64,000 bases of DNA. Origin: Verrucomicrobiota bacterium. Lineage in GTDB: Bacteria; Verrucomicrobiota; Verrucomicrobiia; Opitutales; Coraliomargaritaceae. Below are positions 54,727 to 62,700 of the stretch, in pieces. Each line of letters starts with the position of its first letter. Within the stretch, counting starts at the first letter, position 1. Location: assembly GCA_009937095.1 (NCBI GenBank), contig JAACDB010000035.1, positions 1 through 64,000 of the forward strand. The letters run 5' to 3'. The position numbers and the translations under genes are program-made. The notes beneath the pieces are model-generated. The model was not told where the DNA came from. It searched no databases and saw only the letters and a program-made list of their open reading frames with translations.

Positions 54727-56598
54727 ATGCGCCAACCCTTAATGCCATTTCCCTTTAACCTACGAATGCTAGCGCTCTTGCTGGCATATTGGGTTGTTTT
54801 ATTTTTCAGCTATTGGATCGCTTTTGAATTACGTTTTGATTTTGCGGTAACGGAACATTACGAAGCGGTTCGTGCGAATACTCTCTGGTGGGTGCTCGTT
54901 TTGAAACTGTCGCTTTTGTTGGCATTTGGGCAGTTTGAGTCGGTGCTCGCTTATTTTAGGCTGCCGGATGCAGTACGCCTTTTCGGAGCCCTCTTTGCCG
55001 CCGCAGTACTATTGATTATTTGTTGGTATCAGTTTGGTGGTAAAGCAATAGCGCCACGTTCGGTTATTTTATCCGACCTGCAGTTGTCTTTCTTCGCCTT
55101 GGTAGGATTTCGCCTGCTATTCCGTCTAAAAGCAAGTAAGAGCCTTAGCGATTGGTATAGTGTGCCGGATGCAGAGCGGGTTCTGATTATCGGTGCTGGT
55201 GAAGTGGGTGCAGGTCTCTCGGCAGAATTAATGAGCAAGGGGCGACTGGGTATGCGCCCGGTTGCATTTCTTGATGATGATTCTAAAAAAATCGGGCGTT
55301 ATGTGCATGGTATTCCGGTAGCGGGTAAGGTGGATGATTTAGCCGATGTTGCTAAGGAATATAGGGTAAGCAGGGCAGTGGTGGCTTTTCCTTCAGCTTC
55401 AGTAAGGCGGGTTAAAGCAGTTGTTCAAATCGCTCAGCATGCCAACTTAATTGTGGATACAGTACCAGCGCTAACCGATTTGGTTAGTGGAAAGGCTACG
55501 GTGACGCAGTTGCGTCCACTTGAGTTAGAGGACTTACTTGGGCGAAATTCGGTCGACCTAAATGATGACGCGATTCAAGCACTACTCGCAAATAAGCGGG
55601 TCTTGATAACAGGGGCGGGAGGTAGTATCGGTACAGAATTAGTACGGCAGGTATTTCAACGTAACCCGGAAGCAGTGCTTTGTTTGGATCAGTCCGAATT
55701 AGCGATATTTAATCTTAGGCAAAAATTTGTAGACCACAAAAAACCAAACACAGGAATCCAGACCAAGGTACTTGATATTTGCGACCCCTTAAGTCTAACG
55801 CGTTTAATGGAAAACTTTAAGCCTCAGGTGGTTTTTCATGCGGCAGCTCACAAGCATGTTAATTTGATGGAGTCCCAGCCTAATGAAGCTATCAAAAACA
55901 ATACCCTTGGGACTTTGTCGCTTGCTCGAATTGCTGCTAAGGTTGGTGTGGAGCATTTCATCTTTATTTCGACGGATAAAGCAATCAATCCCACAAATGT
56001 GATGGGGGCAAGTAAACGACTGGCCGAGCTGGCCTTAATTGATCAGCAAAAGCAAGCGGGAGATAACACTCGTTTTGTATGCGTTCGCTTTGGTAATGTT
56101 TTGGGGTCGTCCGGGAGTGTGATTCCTCTTTTTCGCCAACAGTTGAGCGAAGGAGGGCCGCTGACCGTGACGGATCCGGAAGTTACACGTATCTTTATGA
56201 CAGTCGAAGAAGCAGTTGGACTTGTCCTACAAAGTGCAAGTCAAGGTTCCGGAGGGGAAATCTTTGTACTGGATATGGGGAAGCCTTTAAAAATTGTCGA
56301 TGTCGCGCGTCAAATGATTGGGTTGGCCGGAATGCATGAGGGTGAAGATATAGAAATTGAATTCATCGGTTTGAGGCCAGGCGAGAAACGTTACGAAGAA
56401 CTGCAACACCTCGGTGAAACGCTTCACCCAACCACTCACCCCCGGATTTTACGCTTTATTGGTGGCAGCGAAGCGAGCGATCTTGTGGATGGCATGGAGC
56501 AACGACTTAGCAACCAGCTTCAGGATGGTGACTCCTCGGCAATGAAGCAGCTTTTAAAGGAAATGCTTCCTGAATATAAACCCCACTTGGACGAGTAA
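54727..56598 (+). CDS. CapD/PglF/WbpM-type nucleotide-sugar 4,6-dehydratase
   Basis: 623 residues. Four N-terminal membrane helices (about 10-125), a first Rossmann-like domain with VLIIGAGEVGAGLSAELMSK, and a C-terminal SDR domain with RVLITGAGGSIGTELVRQVF, VVFHAAAHKHVNLMESQPNE and FIFISTDKAINPTNVMGASK, where the usual SDR tyrosine is Met as in this subgroup. It probably converts UDP-GlcNAc to the 4-keto-6-deoxy sugar, which the aminotransferase upstream could aminate towards a bacillosamine-like residue for capsule, O-antigen or glycoprotein. Confidence 0.92.
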   Translation: MRQPLMPFPFNLRMLALLLAYWVVLFFSYWIAFELRFDFAVTEHYEAVRANTLWWVLVLKLSLLLAFGQFESVLAYFRLPDAVRLFGALFAAAVLLIICWYQFGGKAIAPRSVILSDLQLSFFALVGFRLLFRLKASKSLSDWYSVPDAERVLIIGAGEVGAGLSAELMSKGRLGMRPVAFLDDDSKKIGRYVHGIPVAGKVDDLADVAKEYRVSRAVVAFPSASVRRVKAVVQIAQHANLIVDTVPALTDLVSGKATVTQLRPLELEDLLGRNSVDLNDDAIQALLANKRVLITGAGGSIGTELVRQVFQRNPEAVLCLDQSELAIFNLRQKFVDHKKPNTGIQTKVLDICDPLSLTRLMENFKPQVVFHAAAHKHVNLMESQPNEAIKNNTLGTLSLARIAAKVGVEHFIFISTDKAINPTNVMGASKRLAELALIDQQKQAGDNTRFVCVRFGNVLGSSGSVIPLFRQQLSEGGPLTVTDPEVTRIFMTVEEAVGLVLQSASQGSGGEIFVLDMGKPLKIVDVARQMIGLAGMHEGEDIEIEFIGLRPGEKRYEELQHLGETLHPTTHPRILRFIGGSEASDLVDGMEQRLSNQLQDGDSSAMKQLLKEMLPEYKPHLDE

Positions 56599-56599
56599 T

Positions 56600-57490
56600 T
56601 TAGCGTTCGGTCTCACGAGGATCCAAGGCATCACGTAGGCCGTCTCCAAGGAAATTGAAGGCGAAAATGGTCACTGAGAAAAAGACTGCAGGACCAATTA
56701 AAAGCCACGGATAAATATCAAGCTTGTCGGCGCCTTCGTTGATTAATGTCCCCCAAGAGCTTTGCGGTGGTTGCACTCCAAGGCCAAGGAAGCTGAGAAT
56801 TGATTCCAGCAGAATGACTGCGGGAACGGTTAGCGTGCCGTAAACAATGACCGGTCCCAGCAAGTTAGGGAGTATGTGGTGTCTGAGGATTCGCCAGTGA
56901 CTCGCGCCGCTTGCCAGTGCTGCCTCCACGAAGCTTGAGCGCCGCAAGCCTTTGGTTTGGCCTCTTACAATTCTTGCCATGGTTAGCCATTCTACTGCCC
57001 CAATCGCTAAGAAAATCAGAAAGATACTCTTTTGATCAAAAGTCACCGTCAATACTACTACCAGCATGGTAAAAGGTAGGGCGTAAAGCACGTCCACAAA
57101 TCGCATCATTAAGGCATCGGTACGCATGCCACAATACCCCGCGAGTGCCCCGTAAGTGACTCCAATTAATAAGGCGACGCAAGTGGCTGCAAAGCCGACT
57201 CCAATCGAAATGCGCCCACCGATTAGGATGCGCTCGAGAAGGTCGCGACCCAGTTCGTCGGTTCCGAGCCAATGATCCCATGAAGGAGCCTGTGCTCCCC
57301 CCGCTAAGTCTTGCGCTGCAAAATCCTGTCCCGTAAGAAAGGGTCCCAATAGGCAGGCGATGGCCACTAAAAGAAATAGGAAACCACCAATCCGGGCCAT
57401 GCGATGCCGGACAAGCCTTTGCCAAGTTGCGCGGCTTAGGGATTTCCCAGCACAGTCGTTGGATTTTTGTTCCCGCTTTTCTTTATTCAT
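56600..57490 (-). CDS. Peptide ABC transporter permease (OppC type)
   Basis: 296 residues. A leading cytoplasmic stretch precedes TM1 (IGGFLFLLVAIACLLGPFLT), then HWLGTDELGRDLLERILIGG, the coupling loop AALASGASHWRILRHHILPN and VILLESILSFLGLGVQPPQS with NFLGDGLRDALDPR at the end, all typical of OppC/DppC. It overlaps the upstream OppB by 8 nt. Last gene of a minus-strand binding protein-permease-permease set with no ATPase gene beside it. Confidence 0.93.
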   Translation of the reverse strand: MNKEKREQKSNDCAGKSLSRATWQRLVRHRMARIGGFLFLLVAIACLLGPFLTGQDFAAQDLAGGAQAPSWDHWLGTDELGRDLLERILIGGRISIGVGFAATCVALLIGVTYGALAGYCGMRTDALMMRFVDVLYALPFTMLVVVLTVTFDQKSIFLIFLAIGAVEWLTMARIVRGQTKGLRRSSFVEAALASGASHWRILRHHILPNLLGPVIVYGTLTVPAVILLESILSFLGLGVQPPQSSWGTLINEGADKLDIYPWLLIGPAVFFSVTIFAFNFLGDGLRDALDPRETER

Positions 57491-58400
57491 TGCGGGTTCG
57501 AGGTTGCATCCACATCTGAACCAAATCGACGATTAGGTTAAATGTTATGATTAAAATAGCATAAAAAAGCACGGTTCCCATCACCATGGTATAGTCGCGG
57601 TTGAGAGCGGCATTCACAAAAAAGGGACCAAGGCCGGGTATGAAGAAAAGGGTTTCTACCACAAAGGAACCGCTTATGAGACCCGCAGTGGCAGGCCCAA
57701 GATAAGCGACGACCGGTTGCAACGCTGACCGCAAGGCATGGCGTCCTACAACCGCACTCAAGGAGAGGCCCTTTGCGCGGGCAGTGCGGATAAATTCGTT
57801 TTGCAAAACATCGAGCATGCCGCCGCGTGCAAGTCGCGCAATGTATGCGCCGTACATAAGCCCAAGAGTGAGCGCCGGTAATACACGATCACTCGCATAA
57901 TTCCAGCCAAGCGGATTAAACCAGTCGAGGCTGATAGCAAATGCCAATAAAAGCATGGGGCCTAAAACAAAGGAGGGGAGACAAATGCCAGCAGTGGCAA
58001 TTGCCATAAGGGCTGATTCCGATGGTTTATTATGTCTCAAAGCCGCAAATACACCCAGCGGAATACCGATAAGCAATGCTACCAAGAGCGCCCATAAGCC
58101 AAGCTCTAGCGAAACCGGAAAGGCTTGTGCGATAATTTCCTGAACATCCCACCCGGCATATTGATAAGAGGGCCCGAGGTCGCCTTTGAGGAGATTTCCT
58201 AAAAAGCGCAGATATTGGACGTGTAGGCCTTCATTGAGTCCGTAATGCGCTTCAATTTGTAGCTTTATTTCAGGGCTTACCGGTTTCTCGGTATCGAAAG
58301 GTCCACCCGGTGCGAGGCGCAGCAGCACAAAGGTTGCAGTAACGATTATCCAAAGCGTCGGAATAGCCTGTAAGAAGCGTTTGATGATATGGGTGAGCAT
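57483..58400 (-). CDS. Peptide ABC transporter permease (OppB type)
   Basis: 305-residue inner-membrane permease. MLTHIIKRFLQAIPTLWIIV and RLAPGGPFDTEKPVSPEIK are the family start; GLNEGLHVQYLRFLGNLLKG, the coupling loop FIRTARAKGLSLSAVVGRHA and GSFVVETLFFIPGLGPFFVN follow, the last being the block where the first transporter's permease breaks. This copy is intact. It sits 3 nt after the binding protein gene. Confidence 0.94.
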   Translation of the reverse strand: MLTHIIKRFLQAIPTLWIIVTATFVLLRLAPGGPFDTEKPVSPEIKLQIEAHYGLNEGLHVQYLRFLGNLLKGDLGPSYQYAGWDVQEIIAQAFPVSLELGLWALLVALLIGIPLGVFAALRHNKPSESALMAIATAGICLPSFVLGPMLLLAFAISLDWFNPLGWNYASDRVLPALTLGLMYGAYIARLARGGMLDVLQNEFIRTARAKGLSLSAVVGRHALRSALQPVVAYLGPATAGLISGSFVVETLFFIPGLGPFFVNAALNRDYTMVMGTVLFYAILIITFNLIVDLVQMWMQPRTRNE

Positions 58401-58403
58401 CGT

Positions 58404-60035
58404 TTATTTTTTTAACTGAATCGCTTGATAGGGGTGGTTATCAAGTAGGCTTGGATACCAACCCTTTACGGCAGGATGTATTAAGCGACTGGTTACGTAG
58501 AAGTAGATAGGAATGACGGGGAGGGCTTCAATCAAGATTGCCTCTGCCTCTTGGAAAAGCTCCATACGGGCTACGGGGTCCGTTTCTTTTGCGGCTTTTT
58601 TGATCAGGGCATCGTAGTGTGGGTCATGCCAGTTGGTATGATTGTTGCCGTTACGGCTTTCGCCGAGGCTGAGGAAGGTGTTGGGATCATCGTAGTCACC
58701 ATACCATGCCGCTCGTAGGATATCAAAGTTCCCGCTTTGACGGGTTGCGAGATAAGCTTTCCATTCCTGATTGTGAAGTTCGATGTCTATTCCGAGTTCT
58801 CTTTTCCAGATTTGTTGAATGGCAACTGCGAGCGTGCGGTGCGATTCGCTGGTATTGAAGAGGAGTTGTAGTTTTGGAAATTCCTTGCCATCGGGGAAGC
58901 CTGCTTCAGCGAGGCGTTTGCGGGCAAGTTGGGGGTCATAGGGCAATCGGGCGCGGGCTTGGTAGCCGCCGGTGTTTGGTGGTGTAAAATGATAGGCAGG
59001 CTTCTGGCCGGCCCGCAGGATATGTTTGGTTAAATCCTCACGATTTATGGAGTAGGCGAGGGCTTGCCGCACGCGGGTGTCCGCGAGCGGACCGCTTTTC
59101 GTGTTCAGCATATAGTAATAGACGCCAAGGGCGGTATCAAATCGCAAACGCTCCGGGTGGTTTTTACGATACCAATCAATACGGTGGATAGGAACAGAGC
59201 TGGTCAAGTGCAAGTGTCCCGCACGAAAGGCCCGTTCCTCGCTTTGTACTGCTATGGGCAGGAAATGAATTCCATTGAGGCCGACTTTGCTGTGCTTACG
59301 GTAATGTGGGTTTCGCACGACACTGATGCCGTTATTGAGGCGCCAGCGCTCAAGAATAAAGGGCCCATTCCCTATAAACTTCCCCGGCTTGGTCCATTTT
59401 GAAATTCGGTCGGTAATGGCACCATGCTCAAGGATGGTAGGGGGATGAACCGGCCACCAAGTGTTGTGAGAAAGCATATTGAGGAAATACGGAGTAGGGG
59501 ATTCTAATTCAATAACGAGGGTATGTGCATCGGGTGCACTTACTCCAACGCTTCCAAAATCAATGCTTTGACTACGATGAAACGCTTCAGCCCCTCGCAT
59601 GGGATAAAGCATATAAGCATAGGGTGCTCCAAGGGCAGGTGAAAGAATGCGTTTGAACGAAAAGATGAAATCTTCTGGCGTCACGCGATCGCCATTCGAC
59701 CAGCGGGCTTCTGGATCGAAGTGAAAGGTGTAGCGCTTGCGGTCCTCTGAGATAACCCACGATTGAGCCACACCCGGCTCGACTGCCATTGTTTTGGGAT
59801 GTAAGGTAGTGAGGCCCTCCAGAAGTGCGAGCATCACGGAGTATTCAGTCAGTCCTGTTGTGAGATGCGGATCCAGTGCGGCCGGCTCAGCGCCGATCCC
59901 AATGTAGAGCTCTCCGTTTTGAATGCCGCGTTCAACATTGGTTTGCTTCTTGGCACAGGCGCACCATCCAAATGCAAGTACGAGGCTGGCAAGCTGAAAG
60001 AAGGCTTTGTTTATGAACGACACATTTGAGAGCAT
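58404..60035 (-). CDS. Peptide ABC transporter substrate-binding lipoprotein (OppA type)
   Basis: 543-residue family 5 solute-binding protein. The signal ends near ASLVLAFGWCACAKK, with a lipobox-like Cys at about 25-27. ELYIGIGAEPAALDPHLTTG, MAVEPGVAQSWVISEDRKRY, SNGDRVTPEDFIFSFKRILS and RVRQALAYSINREDLTKHIL are OppA/MppA hallmarks. It shares no close similarity with the binding protein at 5491 outside family motifs, so the two systems probably take different peptides. First gene of the minus-strand set. Confidence 0.93.
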   Translation of the reverse strand: MLSNVSFINKAFFQLASLVLAFGWCACAKKQTNVERGIQNGELYIGIGAEPAALDPHLTTGLTEYSVMLALLEGLTTLHPKTMAVEPGVAQSWVISEDRKRYTFHFDPEARWSNGDRVTPEDFIFSFKRILSPALGAPYAYMLYPMRGAEAFHRSQSIDFGSVGVSAPDAHTLVIELESPTPYFLNMLSHNTWWPVHPPTILEHGAITDRISKWTKPGKFIGNGPFILERWRLNNGISVVRNPHYRKHSKVGLNGIHFLPIAVQSEERAFRAGHLHLTSSVPIHRIDWYRKNHPERLRFDTALGVYYYMLNTKSGPLADTRVRQALAYSINREDLTKHILRAGQKPAYHFTPPNTGGYQARARLPYDPQLARKRLAEAGFPDGKEFPKLQLLFNTSESHRTLAVAIQQIWKRELGIDIELHNQEWKAYLATRQSGNFDILRAAWYGDYDDPNTFLSLGESRNGNNHTNWHDPHYDALIKKAAKETDPVARMELFQEAEAILIEALPVIPIYFYVTSRLIHPAVKGWYPSLLDNHPYQAIQLKK

Positions 60036-60174
60036 TTATAGCTGCTCGGAGAAATGCAACCCGCAGTGAACCTAAAATACAATATTTTCAGCTAAAAGCG
60101 CCCAAAGGGAGTTTCGATAACGGTTTTGTCCAAAGGTTAGATTCCGAAATACAAATCAGGGAAATTCCATTGCC

Positions 60175-60969
60175 ATGGGTTCTGAATTATTTGAGTGTCT
60201 TAGTATGGATGACCGCAGTAAAAACACGCCTGAACGCAGGGAAATCAATCTCCAGCAGCTCGCAACGGACTTTATGGCCGGTATGCAACGCCACTTTGAT
60301 ATGCTTGCATTTAACCTCGCCGCGCGTGAAGCGGTTACCGAAGAAGACTACAAAAGGATATCGCAAGCTCCGCACCTGTTACCTTCGTTTAGGCAGCATC
60401 AAAATTTTGAACAAACTCAAGCTTATGCCCGCGATCTTATGATGCGTCAGTTGCTCAACGATGCCTTGGGCCTCGTATTCAACTTATTAAACAACACCCA
60501 TTTTTTTCTCACCCTCGTAAAATGTAGCAATGGAAAGTCAGAATTGGATCCGGATCAGAAAAAAGAGGCAGAAGCTTTGCAGAAATCTTTTGTGGAGAGT
60601 CCACTGGATGAGAAATTTAATCGACTCGAAAAGGACTATTCTATCCGTTGCGAATTAGAGGACACCGTCACTTCAATCGGTTTAAGTCTTCAATCTTTAG
60701 TGCAAAATTCAGGCAAAGTGTGCGCAAACCATTTGGATGAAAATAAGGAGCTCGTGCTGGAATTAAAGTCAGCCATGGGCAATGCGTCTCAGTCGCCGGA
60801 TAAGGTGATGCAGGTTAGTCTGGAAGCCTATTGTAAGGTTTTCCGCGAGGGGGACTACGTAAGCTTTAACGACAAGGAGTTACAGCTAACCTTGGTTACA
60901 ATCGCCTCATTCGCGGACGGGCTCTTCAATTCAATTGCCCGCTACGTTAAAGAAACGAGGGGGAGCTAA
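60175..60969 (+). CDS. Hypothetical soluble helical protein
   Basis: 264 residues, mostly alpha-helical and acidic, with no signal, membrane helix or catalytic motif that I recognise. Recurrent segments include LATDFMAGMQRHFDMLAFNL, LLNDALGLVFNLLNNTHFFL and NSGKVCANHLDENKELVLEL. An ATG at 60205 (MDDRSKN) is an equally good start. It lies between the divergent OppA-type gene and convergent lspA and is probably its own transcript. Confidence 0.65.
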   Translation: MGSELFECLSMDDRSKNTPERREINLQQLATDFMAGMQRHFDMLAFNLAAREAVTEEDYKRISQAPHLLPSFRQHQNFEQTQAYARDLMMRQLLNDALGLVFNLLNNTHFFLTLVKCSNGKSELDPDQKKEAEALQKSFVESPLDEKFNRLEKDYSIRCELEDTVTSIGLSLQSLVQNSGKVCANHLDENKELVLELKSAMGNASQSPDKVMQVSLEAYCKVFREGDYVSFNDKELQLTLVTIASFADGLFNSIARYVKETRGS

Positions 60970-60998
60970 CTTAAGGGAAGGTCCTTCGAAACAATTCT

Positions 60999-61535
60999 CT
61001 ACTCAGAGGGAGTTTCTTTTTCAAGGAATCCCAGTATGAGGTAGGTAAAGACGCCGACAACAATGCCAGAATCGGCAATATTAAAAGCCGGGTAGCGACC
61101 GCCCTCGAGGACGTAGGGAATGCTGAAAGGTAAATGAAAATCGAGAAAGTCGATTACATGACCGTGCAATAAGCGATCTAACAAATTCCCAAGAATACCG
61201 CCGCTGATAAGCCCGAAAACCCATTGATGGGAATGTCGATATAGCTCCAGGCTCTTGCGAAAATAAAAGAGCGCTCCAAGTGCGACCAGAGCTGCAATGG
61301 CTAGAAAGAGTCCCTGGCCTTCCATAATACCCCAAGCAGCCCCACGATTGCCGATATGTACTAAGTAAAAGAAGTCCGGTACAATCTCAATGGAGTTGCC
61401 GTGGTGGTAGCTATCGATCGGCAGACGACTGACAATCCAAAGTTTGGTAAGTTGATCTAAAAGAAAGACGATTCCCGCGGTCAAAAGCAACCTCCGGTAA
61501 GTGTTGATCCTATGGACTAGAGTGCCATTGGGCAT
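60999..61535 (-). CDS. lspA: Lipoprotein signal peptidase (signal peptidase II)
   Basis: 178-residue inner-membrane aspartyl protease with four helices that cleaves prolipoprotein signals before the lipidated Cys. The catalytic Asp residues lie in GGILGNLLDRLLHGHVIDFL and YPAFNIADSGIVVG; LDQLTKLWI near the N-terminus is also conserved. Its substrates here would include the many lipobox proteins in this window. It closes the ileS-dksA-like-lspA run. Confidence 0.96.
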   Translation of the reverse strand: MPNGTLVHRINTYRRLLLTAGIVFLLDQLTKLWIVSRLPIDSYHHGNSIEIVPDFFYLVHIGNRGAAWGIMEGQGLFLAIAALVALGALFYFRKSLELYRHSHQWVFGLISGGILGNLLDRLLHGHVIDFLDFHLPFSIPYVLEGGRYPAFNIADSGIVVGVFTYLILGFLEKETPSE

Positions 61536-61565
61536 GATTTTTTTCGACTGAAGAAAAAGGGTGAC

Positions 61566-62670
61566 CTAATCGTCATCCGTCACGATTTTGGGAGCGTCTG
61601 AATTGTCACTGAAGATTTCTTCAACAGCCCGATCTTTCTTACGGCGATTATTTTTTTCGAACTCTTTTTGTCCCTCAAGAGAGAATCGGGCAAAGGGAAC
61701 TGCTTCGAGGCGTTCTTTTTTAATTGGCTCTCCTGTTTGCTCACAGACCCCATAAACTCCGTCAATCATTCGCCGAATGGCCTCTTCGATTTCATAGAGG
61801 GCATCCTGTTCATTGGAAACAAGACTTAGGGCAAAGTCTCGATCAAAGGAATCGGTGCCAGCGTCAGCTTGGTGGTTCCCATAATTGGAAAGATCACCGG
61901 CATCTTCCCGCGCGGAATGCATGAGGGTATCCGAAGTGTGTAAATCAAGTTCATCCTGCAAGTGCTTACGCAGCTCAAGTAAGAGCCTGTAGTACTTCCT
62001 CCACTTGCGTGGTATGGCAGCAGCTTCCTCAGAAACAGTTTTCTTTTTTTCGGTCGGGTTGAAGCCGAGAATATCGGCGAGCGAAGCCGCGGCATGTACG
62101 CGCTTTTTAACGGGAACCTTGTCTAGATCGACAGTCTTCTTTTTAACAACCGCTTTGGTAGCTTTAGCCGCCGTCTTCTTAAGTTTGGGTTTGGTTTTCT
62201 CGGGTTCCTGTGACTTGCGGGCGGCGATAACCGCCTCCACTTCATCAAGGGAGAAGCTCGTTGGAGCGCCTTTCGCAGCCGCACTATCCGCGCTGCGTTC
62301 CACAGATGCTTTCTTGAGGGCGAGTTTTTTGTGAGCGTCGTTGCTGATCGGCTGGGTCGCTTTTTTGACAACCTGTTTTTTAATTACTTTTTTGGGTGCA
62401 GCTTTTTTAACAACTTTTTTGGTAGCTGGTCGCTTCGTGGCTTTTTTGACTGCCTTTTTAGGGGCGGCCTTTTTAACAGCTTTTTTTCTTAGCTACTTTT
62501 TTGACGACCTTTTTGGCAGTCTTTTTGACTGCGGTCTTTTTGGTAGCAACCTTCTTGGCTATTTTCTTTTTAGCCACTTTTTTAACTGGTTTCTTTACCG
62601 TTGTTTTCTTCTTAGCGGTCTTTTTCATGGCTACCTTTTTGGTAGCTTTCCGAGTCGTTTTCTTTGCCAT
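61566..62670 (-). CDS. DksA/TraR-like protein with histone-H1-like Lys-rich N-terminus, frameshifted
   Basis: Starts at ATG 62670 with MAKKTTRKATKKVAMKKTAK and about 120 residues of K/A/V repeats (VKKAAPKKAVKKATK and similar), like the tails of histone H1 and Hc1. The C-terminal DksA-like part has coiled-coil YYRLLLELRKHLQDELDLHT, YGNHQADAGTDSFDRDFALS and GVYGVCEQTGEPIKKERLEA. The zinc-finger positions keep only one clear Cys. The frame breaks at a run of seven A (plus-strand T 62481-62487); with six A it reads KKKAVKKAAPKKAVKK and stays open for 367 residues in all. As written, a 65-residue peptide stops early, and the remainder would start at GTG 62303. DksA-like proteins bind the RNA polymerase secondary channel; activity here is inferred. 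Confidence 0.85.
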
Positions 62671-62700
62671 AACAGATTTGGGTAAGTTTGCGTGTGTTGT

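Noticed and set aside
62481-62487. Programmed ribosomal -1 frameshift in the DksA-like gene
   Set aside because: A -1 shift would not enter the needed frame, since one base must be skipped; transcription slippage or sequence error fits better.
62341-62670. Lys-rich repeats as a possible DNA repeat array
   Set aside because: The repetition is at the protein level (KKA motifs) with varied codons; unit length is irregular and no direct DNA repeat is kept.
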